64,000 nucleotides of DNA from Flavobacteriia bacterium (GTDB taxonomy: Bacteria > Bacteroidota > Bacteroidia > Flavobacteriales > Schleiferiaceae), in contig JABXHW010000050.1 of assembly GCA_013373425.1 (NCBI GenBank), positions 1-64,000 on the forward strand, read 5' to 3'. Positions 25,047-33,896 of the stretch are shown here, piece by piece. The translations under genes and the position numbers were made by a program. The notes under the pieces were generated by a model. That model ran no database searches. It was not told the DNA's origin and saw only the letters and a program-made list of their open reading frames with translations. Every line of letters begins with the position of its first letter. Position 1 is the stretch's first letter.

Positions 25047-27250
25047 GTAATATCTTAAGAAATACAGGCATCACTCGTCGGGATTTATTGGCTTCGGTCT
25101 TTGTTATCCCCGTATCCTTGATGTTCGCATTGGGCCTTTCGGTAGTCACACATGCGCCGATTGAATCGGGCGTAATCGCAGTAGTGATAGGAGGATTGAT
25201 AACCGGCGTTTTTGGTGGTTCGTACATTAACATTTCAGGGCCTGGCATTCACAGCGCGGCGGTCTGGATGATGGGTGCCCTCATTCTTGGAGAAGGCAAG
25301 TTTAGCAACGGTTATCAGTTAATGTTGTCGTCTGGAGTGATTGTAGGTCTGCTACTCATTTTGGTCGGCGCCTTGCGCCAGATACATCGCCTGGATTTCA
25401 TTCCTGTTTCTGTACGAAGAGGAATCATTTCGATGTTGGGAATTTGGATCATGATCAGTCAGTTCCCATCACTTTTAGGCGGAGATGCCTATGAAAGCTA
25501 CAATTCATTAGGAGATATGATATCGACCTATCCCAACTTGCTTCGCAACGCGGTGATGGGAGAAAGCGCTTACTGGCTCTCAGGAGTGGGACTGGTAGCG
25601 CTGATGTTCATGATCTTCTACAGTTCATATCAGAATAGATTCATCCGTACGTTGCCAGCGCCGCTTTGGTTATTGATAGGTGGTATTGCAGTATCGCTTT
25701 ACATCACCGTGATTGAAGGTGAGAGCTTCACTTCGTATAAGAATCAATTGGTATTCATATCCGATTTTGGAAAAGATTGGCTGCATTCTCCGCACTGGGA
25801 AACAGTTGGCACAATGAAGTTCTGGGTTGTAACCCTCGGCTTTTTCATGGTGACGCTCAATGAATCGGTGACGAACTTGAGAATTACCGACAGCTTGGAT
25901 GTCGTTCAGCGTCGGTCGGATATCAACAAGGAAATTTCAGCACTTGGATTGGCCACCCTTCTTTCATGCTCTATTGGCGGATTGAACGTGAGTGCTACAG
26001 TGGCTCAGAGCTCTACTAATGCTCAATTGAAGGCGCATACACGATGGAGTGGGGTATTGTCGGCTATAATGTTGCTCTTGATCGTAATCTTCCTGAAACC
26101 TTGGTTGGAGCAATTGCTGATTCCAATTCTTTCAGCAATGATGTTGTACATCGGCTACAGAATGGCGGCACCTTCGCATTTAAGAAGTATTGCCGAAATC
26201 GGATGGGAAGACTTTGTGGCATTTGCTGCGGCCTTCTTCATCGCATGGGAGTATGGAATCTTATACGGACTCCTTTCTGGTATCGTCATCATTTTCGTAC
26301 TCCAGTTGATTGTATCTGGGAAGCCCGGTTTCATATTGCGCTATGCTTTCCGTCCTAATACCTTGCTCTACGAAGAGGAGAATAGTGGGTATCTACTCAG
26401 TATCAAGCACTACGGTAGCTTCATCAATCTAGGCCGTATCCGAGAGCAAATCGATAGCGTCCCATCGTCATCGGATATGGTTGTTGATTTCAGCTTGGCC
26501 AAGTATGTAGACCAAAACGTGCTCATTCAACTTGAGTATTACGAGGAGATATTCACGCGGAGAGGCGGACGGTTTGAGATTGTTGGAGTAGACGATTTGC
26601 CGATTCGGGTGCATCACCCATTTGCTTCATGGATGCCCTTTGGTAGTGCACCTTCGGAAGAAGGACCTTTGTCGAGCCGACAAGAAGCGCTGGCAGAATG
26701 GGCGGAGGAGGAAGGTTATACTTTCAGACCGGCTGCGTGGTATTCGGGCCATCCTTTTTATGCGTTCCAGTATTTCCGAGTGGTTCGAATCGAAGGTCAG
26801 CGAAACCGCATTCACGGGAAGTTGAATGGCTTGAGTTTCATCCTAGCGGATATTGATTATCACGAAGGTGAGTTTATCGCAAGGGGGAATACCCATTCTA
26901 CCATGATTTACATGAAGTCTGAGAAGAAGCTTCCACAGTTTGTATTGGACAAAGAGCGACTTCTAGATAAAGTAGCTGCATTTGCCGGTTTTAGTGATAT
27001 CAATTTTGAAAATCATCCGAAGTTCAGTGCAAAGCATCGACTACAAGGGGTGAATGAGAAAGCGATACGCGACTTCTTTACGGATGACTTCATCAGCTTG
27101 ATTGAGAAAAGTGAAGACTACCACATTGAAGCCCGTGGAAATCAGATCATGATTTTTGAGAAAGAGCGCTTGGCAACAACCAATGAGATAAAAGATATGG
27201 TTAGCTTTGCCGCAGAATTAGCAGCATTTCTCAAAATCACTGAAGAATGA
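25043..27250 (+). CDS. SulP-family anion transporter with STAS domain and an additional C-terminal domain
   Basis: A 735-residue protein. Residues about 10-430 are the SulP membrane domain with 12-14 segments (GVFGGSYINISGPGIHSAAV; NVSATVAQSSTNAQLKAH). Residues about 445-530 form the cytoplasmic STAS domain (MVVDFSLAKYVDQNVLIQLE). The last ~185 residues are an extra domain with the segments FENHPKFSAKHRLQG and AIRDFFTDDF, recalling free-standing uncharacterised proteins with an FESHPxFSxxYxLxGxDExAVRxLF pattern. The start is a GTG overlapping the usp stop; its own stop overlaps miaE (ATGA). SulP members carry sulfate, bicarbonate or other anions; which one is not readable here. Confidence 0.9.
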   Translation: MSNILRNTGITRRDLLASVFVIPVSLMFALGLSVVTHAPIESGVIAVVIGGLITGVFGGSYINISGPGIHSAAVWMMGALILGEGKFSNGYQLMLSSGVIVGLLLILVGALRQIHRLDFIPVSVRRGIISMLGIWIMISQFPSLLGGDAYESYNSLGDMISTYPNLLRNAVMGESAYWLSGVGLVALMFMIFYSSYQNRFIRTLPAPLWLLIGGIAVSLYITVIEGESFTSYKNQLVFISDFGKDWLHSPHWETVGTMKFWVVTLGFFMVTLNESVTNLRITDSLDVVQRRSDINKEISALGLATLLSCSIGGLNVSATVAQSSTNAQLKAHTRWSGVLSAIMLLLIVIFLKPWLEQLLIPILSAMMLYIGYRMAAPSHLRSIAEIGWEDFVAFAAAFFIAWEYGILYGLLSGIVIIFVLQLIVSGKPGFILRYAFRPNTLLYEEENSGYLLSIKHYGSFINLGRIREQIDSVPSSSDMVVDFSLAKYVDQNVLIQLEYYEEIFTRRGGRFEIVGVDDLPIRVHHPFASWMPFGSAPSEEGPLSSRQEALAEWAEEEGYTFRPAAWYSGHPFYAFQYFRVVRIEGQRNRIHGKLNGLSFILADIDYHEGEFIARGNTHSTMIYMKSEKKLPQFVLDKERLLDKVAAFAGFSDINFENHPKFSAKHRLQGVNEKAIRDFFTDDFISLIEKSEDYHIEARGNQIMIFEKERLATTNEIKDMVSFAAELAAFLKITEE

Positions 27251-27834
27251 GCATGTTAGGTCTGAAATTGCCGACCGACCCACGATGGGCCAATATCGCT
27301 GAAAAGAACGTAGAAGAGATTCTTACGGACCACGCCTATTGCGAGCAGAAAGCCGCATCCACAGCGATTTCCTTGATCATTGGATATCCAGATTACCCCG
27401 ATTTGGTGGAGGAGATGGCAGCCTTAGCCAGAGAAGAGATGAGCCACTTTGAAATGGTTCATAAGAAGATTCGCGAGCGCAATCTATCCCTAGGAAAAGA
27501 GCGCAAGGACGCATATGTCCATAGAATCATGGAGTTCTTTCCAAAGACCGGCAATCGTGTAGAGCGATTAGTGAATCGCTTGTTGATTGCTGCGCTCATC
27601 GAAGCTAGATCCTGTGAGCGATTTAAGGTGCTTTCAGAGAATATTGAAGATCAAGACTTGGCCGAGTTTTACCGCAAATTGATGGTGAGTGAAGCCAATC
27701 ACTATACCATGTTCTTGAAGTTCGCCAGAGAAATCGGTGGAAGAGAACAGGTAGATCCAAAGTGGCAGGAGTTGCTCGAATACGAAGCAACGGTAATGTC
27801 AACCCTAGGTACAAAAGAACACATCCACGGCTAA
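27247..27834 (+). CDS. miaE: tRNA-(ms2io6A) hydroxylase
   Basis: A 195-residue ferritin-like di-iron enzyme that hydroxylates the isopentenyl group of ms2i6A37 in tRNA. Iron ligands are carried by the segments [28 protein letters not shown] and SEANHYTMF, giving the E, ExxH, E, ExxH arrangement of the family. Length matches known MiaE. The ATG overlaps the SulP stop, so it is translated in the usp-sulP operon although no functional link is obvious. gcvT follows after a 23-base gap. Confidence 0.93.
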   Translation: MSMLGLKLPTDPRWANIAEKNVEEILTDHAYCEQKAASTAISLIIGYPDYPDLVEEMAALAREEMSHFEMVHKKIRERNLSLGKERKDAYVHRIMEFFPKTGNRVERLVNRLLIAALIEARSCERFKVLSENIEDQDLAEFYRKLMVSEANHYTMFLKFAREIGGREQVDPKWQELLEYEATVMSTLGTKEHIHG

Positions 27835-27857
27835 GCCGAAACTCAAACTATACGACT

Positions 27858-28940
27858 ATGAAGAATACAGCTCTAACCGCTGTTCACGAGGCTTTGGGAG
27901 CTAAGATGGTCCCATTTGCAGGCTATAACATGCCCGTTCAATACGAAGGCGTAATTGCAGAACACAACAACGTTCGCGAGCACGTTGGTGTATTTGACGT
28001 AAGTCACATGGGCGAATTTTGGGTTCGTGGTCCTCAAGCACTCGACTTGATTCAGAAAGTGACTTCAAATGATGCAAGCAAGCTTGTTCCTGGAAAGGTG
28101 CAGTACAGCTGTTTGCCAAATGATAAAGGTGGCATAGTTGATGACTTGTTGGTGTACTGTGAAGATGAGCAGAACTTCTTGCTCGTAGTGAATGCATCGA
28201 ATATCGAGAAAGATTGGAACTGGATCAGCAGTCACAATTCCTTCGACTGTGTGATGGAGAATGATTCCGATACTATTTCATTATTGGCCATTCAAGGTCC
28301 GAAAGCTGTTGAAGCACTTCAGAGCTTGACCGATATCAACTTGGCGGAGATGAAGTACTACACTTTTGAGAAGGGAACTTTCGCAGGTGTGGATAACGTG
28401 ATTGTGTCGGCTACTGGTTATACCGGTGCAGGCGGATTTGAGATTTACTTCCCGAATGCCGATGCACAGAAAATTTGGGATGCTGTATTTGCAGCGGGTG
28501 CCGATTCAAACATCAAGCCTATCGGCCTTGCAGCTCGCGATACCCTTCGTTTGGAAATGGGCTTTTGCTTGTACGGAAACGATATTGATGATACTACCTC
28601 TCCGTTAGAAGCAGGCTTGGGATGGATTACCAAGTTCACCAAGGAATTCATCAACTCTGAGGCATTGAAAGCACAGAAGGAGGAAGGGGTTTCGAAGAAG
28701 CTCGTTGGATTTGAGCTTATCGACAGAGGAATTCCTCGTCACGATTATCCTATCGTTGACTCAGAAGGAAATGAAGTGGGTCGCGTAACTAGCGGAACCA
28801 TGTCGCCAAGCACAGGCAAGGCGATTGGTTTGGGGTATGTACCTACAGGCCTAAGTGCAGCGGATTCCGAAATCGGAATTCAGGTTCGCAATAAAGTATT
28901 GAAAGCAAAAGTGGTGAAGTTGCCTTTTTATAAGGGGTGA
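27858..28940 (+). CDS. gcvT: Aminomethyltransferase, glycine cleavage T protein
   Basis: A 360-residue tetrahydrofolate-dependent enzyme that takes the aminomethyl group from lipoyl-GcvH, yielding methylene-THF and ammonia. Conserved parts are [44 protein letters not shown] and [14 protein letters not shown]. The ATG at 27858 starts the usual N-terminus; a longer frame from 27762 runs back into miaE and is not used. gcvP and gcvH are not in the window. No glycine riboswitch is visible in the short upstream gap, so expression probably comes from the operon promoter. A strong terminator follows. Confidence 0.97.
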   Translation: MKNTALTAVHEALGAKMVPFAGYNMPVQYEGVIAEHNNVREHVGVFDVSHMGEFWVRGPQALDLIQKVTSNDASKLVPGKVQYSCLPNDKGGIVDDLLVYCEDEQNFLLVVNASNIEKDWNWISSHNSFDCVMENDSDTISLLAIQGPKAVEALQSLTDINLAEMKYYTFEKGTFAGVDNVIVSATGYTGAGGFEIYFPNADAQKIWDAVFAAGADSNIKPIGLAARDTLRLEMGFCLYGNDIDDTTSPLEAGLGWITKFTKEFINSEALKAQKEEGVSKKLVGFELIDRGIPRHDYPIVDSEGNEVGRVTSGTMSPSTGKAIGLGYVPTGLSAADSEIGIQVRNKVLKAKVVKLPFYKG

Positions 28941-28961
28941 TTGAACTGAGATAAAGATGGG

Positions 28962-28997
28962 AAGCCCTCGCTGATGTTTTCGGTGGGGGCTTTTTGT
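28962..28997 (+). terminator. Rho-independent terminator of gcvT
   Basis: Stem AAGCCCTC (28962-28969) with GGGGGCTT (28985-28992), loop of 15 bases, T run. Arms and loop are almost identical (32 of 36 bases) to the inverted copy at 29893-29929. Confidence 0.85.
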
Positions 28998-29025
28998 ATT
29001 CAGCACCTAGCTCTTTGCAAGTGGT

Positions 29026-29523
29026 TTATACCCAAAGCCTCCATAGATCTCCGAAAGTTGCAATTAAAGACAACAAGGCTAGGAATACAGCAACGATAGT
29101 GAGAGCTAGATTTCCCTTTTGTTTAAAAGAGAGCAGAGCGGCGAGGAGTGCGGCAAATCCGATGGTGGAGTAGCTGAACCGATAGAGGTGAGATATCCCA
29201 TAAAGCGCTTGCGTCTTGCCAACAGCTGTGGCGTATTCTTTGGCCATTTTCCATCCGATGTAGAATGCAATTGCGGTACATAGTAGGCTGAGCACAATAG
29301 CAAGCCAGGCTAAACTATTCTTTGACATGGATGCCTTGGAATCTTGCTTCAACGACTTGCTCAGTATGGCGATGCTGGAGACCAAGAGTACAATTGAAGT
29401 GAGTACGGATACAAAATCAATAAACTCGAACTCCTCTGAGGAAACAGCATTGATGAGTATGATCAAGCCTAGCAAGAGAAATGATATGGCGGGAATCCTT
29501 GAATTGAATTGGCTTTTTGACAT
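29026..29523 (-). CDS. Hypothetical four-helix integral membrane protein
   Basis: A 165-residue protein with four clear hydrophobic segments (about residues 11-26, 37-54, 72-92 and 118-160, the last one double). No catalytic motif or known family is recognised. A polar loop (KSLKQDSKASMSKN) separates segments two and three. It lies alone between the gcvT terminator and the IS200-like remnant, and no close -7 element is evident; TATATTCA about 36 bases upstream of its ATG is the only candidate. Composition and hydrophobic pattern are those of a real gene, but function is unknown. Confidence 0.65.
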   Translation of the reverse strand: MSKSQFNSRIPAISFLLLGLIILINAVSSEEFEFIDFVSVLTSIVLLVSSIAILSKSLKQDSKASMSKNSLAWLAIVLSLLCTAIAFYIGWKMAKEYATAVGKTQALYGISHLYRFSYSTIGFAALLAALLSFKQKGNLALTIVAVFLALLSLIATFGDLWRLWV

Positions 29524-29573
29524 CAGTGAGAAGAGAGAATTTATCGTGAGAGGTGAATATAAGGATTCTTAGA

Positions 29574-29629
29574 ACCGGCTCCTGGATGGAATCTCGGGCC
29601 GGGGTAGAATTGTCACCTCTGGCGACAAA
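29574..29629. repeat. Two adjacent hairpins with a GTAG tetranucleotide next to the transposase remnant (REP/IS-end-like)
   Basis: Hairpin 1 pairs CCGGC (29575-29579) with GCCGG (29598-29602). Hairpin 2 pairs TTGTCACC (29610-29617) with GGCGACAA (29621-29628) around a TCT loop, 7 of 8 pairs formed, preceded by GTAG at 29604-29607. Tetranucleotide plus palindrome is the layout of REP sequences and of IS200/IS605 ends. The position just beyond the 3' end of the transposase remnant is what an IS right end would show. Together with the remnant this fills most of the 441-base gap 29524-29964. Confidence 0.35.
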
Positions 29630-29651
29630 GAATTGTTGTGAATAGAACGGG

Positions 29652-29858
29652 TTAGTCGAAAACGTAGCGCATGTCATATTCTACTTGATGAGTGTCGATC
29701 CACTTGAGGTATTCTTCTTCAAACATTTTGTTATTGTGGTGAGCAGCCTGGTTTTTTATGTAGTAGCGAACCCATCCGATGTGTGTTCTTGAAATTGAGA
29801 ATGCGGCGTAGCCATTTTGCCAATAGAGTTTATCCCCAGATGATTCGAGCGAAGTGAG
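29652..29858 (-). pseudogene. 3' remnant of an IS200-like (Y1) transposase / RAYT
   Basis: On the minus strand a 68-codon open segment ends in TAA at 29652-29654. It reads ...LYWQNGYAAFSISRTHIG, then WVRYYIKNQAAHHNNK, FEEEYLKWIDTHQVEYDMRYVFD. This matches the C-terminal part of IS200/REP-associated transposases: the WQxGYGAFSVS motif, the catalytic-Tyr helix (VRxYIxNQxxHH) and the terminal VEYDxRYVFD. An in-frame TGA at 29859-29861 blocks extension, and the N-terminal HUH domain is missing upstream, where the gapdh terminator stands. There is no start codon in a sensible place, so this is a decayed fragment. It was too short to be noticed by length alone. Confidence 0.75.
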
Positions 29859-29892
29859 TCATCTTCTGGCGTTGTTTCAAAGAATCAAAATC

Positions 29893-29929
29893 AAAAAGCC
29901 CCCACTGAAATCATCAGCAGGGGCTTTAT
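29893..29929 (-). terminator. Rho-independent terminator of gapdh
   Basis: On the minus strand, AAAGCCCC then a 15-base loop (GCTGATG...CAGT), then GGGGCTTT and a T run. It is an inverted near-copy of the gcvT terminator at 28962-28997, including the loop. Confidence 0.85.
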
Positions 29930-29964
29930 ATTAAAATTGAATTTCAGATGAAATTCGCTTCTCT

Positions 29965-31410
29965 CTAGTAGTAACGCTTTCTGCGAACTTGAGCGATGTA
30001 CTTGCTCAAGCGCATTACTTGGCGAGTGTAACCGTACTCGTTGTCGTACCACACGTACAATACCAATGAACGGTTGTCGGTGTGAACGATGGTAGCCTTA
30101 CTGTCGAAAATTGATGGGCAAGAGTTACCGATGATATCGCTAGAAACAAGCTCGTTGCTGATGCTGAACATGATTTGCTCAACCAAGTTGCCTTTCAAGG
30201 CTGCATCGCGCATGATTTCGTTTACGTCTTCTACAGAAGTGTCTTTGCCTACAGTGAGGTTCAAAATCGCCAAAGAACCATCTGGAACAGGAACACGAAT
30301 CGCGTTTGAGCTCAACTTCGCGCCCAAACCTGGGATGGCTTTGTCAACTGCTTTTCCCGCACCTGTCTCAGTGATAACCATGTTCAAAGCAGCAGCGCGA
30401 CCACGACGGTATTTGCTGTGCATGTTATCTACCAAGTTCTGGTCGTTCGTGTACGCGTGGATGGTTTCAATATGACCTTTCTCAATGCCCAACTTGTCGT
30501 TGATCACCTTCAATACTGGAACGATAGCGTTCGTAGTACAAGAAGCTGCAGAGAAGATGTCTACTGTATTTGGATCGTAATCCATTTGATTCACACCGTG
30601 AACGATGTTTGGAACACCTTTACCTGGAGCAGTCAAGAGAACTTTAGAAGCTCCTTTAGCCTTGAGGTGGCGACCCAATGCTTCATCATCGCGGAAAGCA
30701 CCGGTGTTATCGATGATCAATGCATCATTGATACCGTATGAAGTATAGTCGATGTCTTCTGGTGCGTTAGCAGCAATCATGTTGATGCGACGGCCATTGA
30801 TTACCAATGCCATGTTCTCAACGTCCGCTTCCACTGTGCCAGGGAACTGACCGTGAACTGAATCAACGCGGAGTAGGGAAGCACGTTTTTCAAGCGACTC
30901 AGCTGTTTCACCGCGAGATACGATGGCGCGCAAACGAAGCTGCTGACCACGACCTTCTTGAGCGATGAGCTCGCGAGCTACCAAACGTCCAATACGACCA
31001 AAACCGTAGAGAACAACGTCCTTAGGCTCAACTTTAGAATCAGATGATCCGATGAAGTCACCCATTTTAGCTGCTACGAAAGCTGCTTTTGAATCGAAAG
31101 AAGAACCTTCTTCCAACCATTCTGCTGCCAATCTACCGATGTCGAAACGCGCTGGACAAATGTCGGCGTTCAATACTTCGGTTGCCAAACTCAAAGTGTC
31201 GGCAATGGTGATGTTCTTTCCAACTACTTTCTCAGCGTAGTTGTGGAGATTCAAAATCTCACTCGGACGCTGGTCGATAAGTGTGTTTCGGAACAATACA
31301 GTTTCAACGCCTTTGTCGTAAAAGAGGTCGCTGATAACTTTGATGAACTCTGTGGCGGATTTCTCCATACCAATCCGTTCTTGAACGGAATTTTCATAAG
31401 AGATTGACAT
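29965..31410 (-). CDS. Glyceraldehyde-3-phosphate dehydrogenase, long form with N-terminal extension
   Basis: A 481-residue GAPDH that interconverts glyceraldehyde 3-phosphate and 1,3-bisphosphoglycerate. The NAD(P)-binding fold starts near residue 131 (VVLYGFGRIGRLVAREL), the catalytic Cys291 is in SAASCTTNAIVPVL, and the assisting His318 is in ETIHAYTNDQ. The first ~130 residues are an extra helical region absent from the ~335-residue classical GapA; this long class is known from Bacteroidota and some marine gammaproteobacteria. Cofactor preference and glycolytic versus gluconeogenic role are not readable. It has a textbook promoter and its own terminator, so it is monocistronic and probably highly expressed. 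Confidence 0.95.
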   Translation of the reverse strand: MSISYENSVQERIGMEKSATEFIKVISDLFYDKGVETVLFRNTLIDQRPSEILNLHNYAEKVVGKNITIADTLSLATEVLNADICPARFDIGRLAAEWLEEGSSFDSKAAFVAAKMGDFIGSSDSKVEPKDVVLYGFGRIGRLVARELIAQEGRGQQLRLRAIVSRGETAESLEKRASLLRVDSVHGQFPGTVEADVENMALVINGRRINMIAANAPEDIDYTSYGINDALIIDNTGAFRDDEALGRHLKAKGASKVLLTAPGKGVPNIVHGVNQMDYDPNTVDIFSAASCTTNAIVPVLKVINDKLGIEKGHIETIHAYTNDQNLVDNMHSKYRRGRAAALNMVITETGAGKAVDKAIPGLGAKLSSNAIRVPVPDGSLAILNLTVGKDTSVEDVNEIMRDAALKGNLVEQIMFSISNELVSSDIIGNSCPSIFDSKATIVHTDNRSLVLYVWYDNEYGYTRQVMRLSKYIAQVRRKRYY

Positions 31411-31446
31411 GCTTGGAAGGATTTAATTGGGCATGAAAAACTGCCG

Positions 31447-31477
31447 CAAAAATAGTTCGACCAATCGGTTCGGGCAA
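31447..31477 (-). promoter_or_regulatory. Promoter of gapdh
   Basis: On the minus strand: TTG (31475-31477), 20-base spacer, TATTTTTG (31447-31454). An exact -7 match with correct -33 spacing, giving a leader of about 30 bases; the best promoter in the window. Confidence 0.65.
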
Positions 31478-31493
31478 TTAATAACAAATAAAT

Positions 31494-31516
31494 AAACCCC
31501 TCAAAAAGAGGGGTTT
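31494..31516 (-). terminator. Rho-independent terminator of htrA
   Basis: A perfect 9-bp stem (AAACCCCTC, 5-base loop, GAGGGGTTT) followed on the minus strand by a T-rich tract, just after the htrA stop and before the gapdh promoter. Confidence 0.88.
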
Positions 31517-31557
31517 ACAAAATATTCAAAGGTGTAAATCTTACACTTACTTGTCAA

Positions 31558-32997
31558 TTATAATCCGAAGGCAAAGAAGTCGGGTTGACCATTGGTTCTG
31601 TAGCCTTGAATTAAGATGCCATCGCCTGGACCTAATTTGCTGATAATGGCGGTGATGTCTTCTTCAGAATCCACTCGCTCATTGTTGATTTTGCTAATGA
31701 TGAAACCGCGTGGAACGCCTGCTTTAGCAAGTTGACCATTTCCTGGATCTCGAACGACCACCCCATTGCGAAGTTTCAATTGCATTTTCTGTTGATCGGT
31801 TAGGCCTTCAAATTGGGCACCTAGATTGGACGAAATCATTTCGCCTTCTGCTCGAACGAGATCGGTGTTACCGCGCTCATTGGTCAAGGTTAAACTGAAC
31901 ACGTTTGCTTCTCCATCTCTGTCGACGGTCAGCTGCACATCATCTCCAGGACGTTTACTACCCACTACTTCGAGCAATTCACTTGTGCGTGAAACCGTTC
32001 TGTTATTGATTCGAGTGATTATGTCACCTCGCTCCAATCCAGCGTCTTGTGCGGCACTACCTTCAACAACATCTGCAATATATACACCGGAGGTAGCTTC
32101 CAAACCGAGTTGAGCGGATAGTTCAGGAGTCACATTTGTGATGTTAACTCCGAGATACGCGCGCTGTACTCTACCGTATTCGATGATGTCACTTACCACT
32201 TTCTGAGCTAGGTTTGAAGGGATGGCAAATGAGTATCCTTCGAATGATCCTGTATGCGTACTGATGGCAGTATTGATTCCCACTAAGTCGCCATTCACAT
32301 TCACCAATGCACCTCCAGAGTTACCTGGGTTCACGGCTGCATCTGTTTGAATGAAAGATTCGATGGCGCTCTTCTCATCAATGATGTTGATGTTTCGTCC
32401 CTTAGCGGATACGATTCCCGCAGTTACTGTTGAAGTAAGATTGAAAGGGTTGCCCACTGCGAGCACCCATTGTCCCAATCGGATATCGTCTGAATTGGCG
32501 AAAGGGAGGGGAGTAAGGTCGTCTGCTTCAATCTTTAGTACTGCGATATCTGTAGTTGGATCGGTACCTACCACTTCAGCGGTGAACTCACGATTGTCGT
32601 TGAGCATCACTTTGACAGATCGAGCATTTTGAACGACGTGGTTGTTAGTGACGATATACCCATCTTCGGATAGAATGACCCCGGATCCGGCGCCTTCGAC
32701 GATACGTGGAGTCATGTTTCCGCGACCAAAATTGAATCCCCTAAACGGACTCATATAATAGCCTTGCTCAACTGAAGTTTTAACGTGAACTACTGAGTTT
32801 ACTGCTGATTCAGCAGCGTCAGAGAAACTATCCCATTGGAGGGGAGCGCCATTTGCCGTTCGGATAGAAGGTGTTGTATTGCTCTCTTGGATGAGCACTT
32901 GAGGTGTATGTTCGGTGAATTGTTCGTAGCCTACAACAGCCATTACACCACCGGCTGCTGCTATGGCGAATGTGGCTAAGATTTGCTTCGTATTCAT
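31558..32997 (-). CDS. Periplasmic HtrA/DegQ-type serine protease
   Basis: A 479-residue envelope quality-control protease. The ATG at 32997 (MNTKQILATFAIAAAGGVMA) opens a signal/anchor; an upstream frame start at 33054 would add 19 unlikely residues. The trypsin-like domain carries His120 (VTNNHVV), Asp150 (DPTTDIAVLKI) and Ser227 (NPGNSGGAL). Two PDZ domains follow: the first around RAYLGVNIT...VVEGSAAQDAGLERGDII, the second at the C-terminus, ending GILIQGYRTNGQPDFFAFGL, where the carboxylate-binding loop is less regular. It degrades or refolds damaged periplasmic and outer-membrane proteins. It is divergently oriented to dapF across 125 bases. Confidence 0.95.
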   Translation of the reverse strand: MNTKQILATFAIAAAGGVMAVVGYEQFTEHTPQVLIQESNTTPSIRTANGAPLQWDSFSDAAESAVNSVVHVKTSVEQGYYMSPFRGFNFGRGNMTPRIVEGAGSGVILSEDGYIVTNNHVVQNARSVKVMLNDNREFTAEVVGTDPTTDIAVLKIEADDLTPLPFANSDDIRLGQWVLAVGNPFNLTSTVTAGIVSAKGRNINIIDEKSAIESFIQTDAAVNPGNSGGALVNVNGDLVGINTAISTHTGSFEGYSFAIPSNLAQKVVSDIIEYGRVQRAYLGVNITNVTPELSAQLGLEATSGVYIADVVEGSAAQDAGLERGDIITRINNRTVSRTSELLEVVGSKRPGDDVQLTVDRDGEANVFSLTLTNERGNTDLVRAEGEMISSNLGAQFEGLTDQQKMQLKLRNGVVVRDPGNGQLAKAGVPRGFIISKINNERVDSEEDITAIISKLGPGDGILIQGYRTNGQPDFFAFGL

Positions 32998-33110
32998 CTT
33001 TATTTGCGTTTTATTGATGTGGATTCCTCTGCAATTTGCACACCAAGTTAACACCTGTCATGCCGCTTTGATTGTGGGTTAACAACATTTTAACCTAGCT
33101 TCACAATGAC

Positions 33111-33118
33111 TACCTTCG
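33111..33118 (+). promoter_or_regulatory. -7-like element four bases before the dapF ATG
   Basis: TACCTTCG (TAnnTTYG form), then CATT and the ATG at 33123. Upstream, GGTTAA (33078-33083) and TTAACC (33090-33095) form a small inverted repeat around the expected -33 position. Confidence 0.4.
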
Positions 33119-33122
33119 CATT

Positions 33123-33896
33123 ATGAAATTCAAGTTCGAGAAATACCAAGGTACGGGAAATGATTTCGTGATGATTGACCATCGTGAGCCTTTCTTGTTG
33201 CACCTGACACGGGAAGATATCGCCCTCATCTGTCACCGTCGATTTGGCATTGGCGCAGATGGTTTTATCCTCATCGAGAAGGATGAATCCACCGATTTCA
33301 AGATGGTCTATTTCAATAGTGATGGACGTGAATCAACCATGTGCGGAAACGGTGGACGTTGTTCGGTAATGTTCGCTAAATCCCTTGGAATGATTGGCGA
33401 TAAGGACATTCGTTTTCAAGCTATAGACGGTGTTCACACTGCGAGTATCGATGGAGAAACCGTGAACTTGGGTATGAACGATGTTCGTCAAATCACCAGC
33501 GCGGAGTCTGGAGTTTTCCTTGATACTGGGTCTCCTCATCACGTTCAATCTGTTCCCGACTTGACGGACTTTGAAGTAGATTCAGAAGGACGAAGGATTC
33601 GCGAACAGGTGTATGGCGAAGAAGGATCTAATGTGAATTTCATCGAATGGGATGGAGCGACGCTAAAGGTTAGAACCTATGAGCGAGGAGTAGAAGGAGA
33701 GACCTATAGCTGCGGTACCGGAGTTACGGCGAGCGCGATTGCACTTCACCACCTCAATCAAACTAAAGAAGAGAAAGTGAGCATCTCAACTCCAGGAGGA
33801 GAGCTCAGCGTTTCGTTCTCCCACAACGACGGCGTATATTCGAATGTAATTCTAAGCGGACCCGCAAAGAAAGTTTTTGAAGGAGAGTGGAAGTAA
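33123..33896 (+). CDS. dapF: Diaminopimelate epimerase
   Basis: A 257-residue PLP-independent epimerase that makes meso-diaminopimelate for peptidoglycan and lysine. The two catalytic cysteines are Cys74 (STMCGNGGR) and Cys197 (YSCGTGVTAS), both in canonical context; KYQGTGNDFVMID marks the N-terminus. It shows that this organism builds a DAP-type wall, relevant to the wall-remodelling genes elsewhere in the window. It overlaps the following GNAT gene by 10 bases and heads a run of dapF, GNAT and multiheme cytochrome genes, with mltG close behind. Confidence 0.97.
   Translation: MKFKFEKYQGTGNDFVMIDHREPFLLHLTREDIALICHRRFGIGADGFILIEKDESTDFKMVYFNSDGRESTMCGNGGRCSVMFAKSLGMIGDKDIRFQAIDGVHTASIDGETVNLGMNDVRQITSAESGVFLDTGSPHHVQSVPDLTDFEVDSEGRRIREQVYGEEGSNVNFIEWDGATLKVRTYERGVEGETYSCGTGVTASAIALHHLNQTKEEKVSISTPGGELSVSFSHNDGVYSNVILSGPAKKVFEGEWK

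Noticed and set aside
27762..27857. Longer start for gcvT inside miaE
   Set aside because: The first 32 residues are an out-of-frame reading of the miaE end; the ATG at 27858 gives the standard GcvT N-terminus.
27835..27857. Glycine riboswitch before gcvT
   Set aside because: The gap is only 23 bases, too short for the aptamer.
29417..29677. 86-codon minus-strand frame spanning the 5' end of the membrane protein gene and the hairpin region
   Set aside because: It is out of frame with both the membrane protein and the transposase remnant, and its sequence is translated hairpin DNA.
33003..33054. Longer start for htrA including a WCANCRG segment with a Cys pair
   Set aside because: The Cys-containing residues lie before a complete signal/anchor starting at the ATG at 32997; signal peptides are N-terminal.
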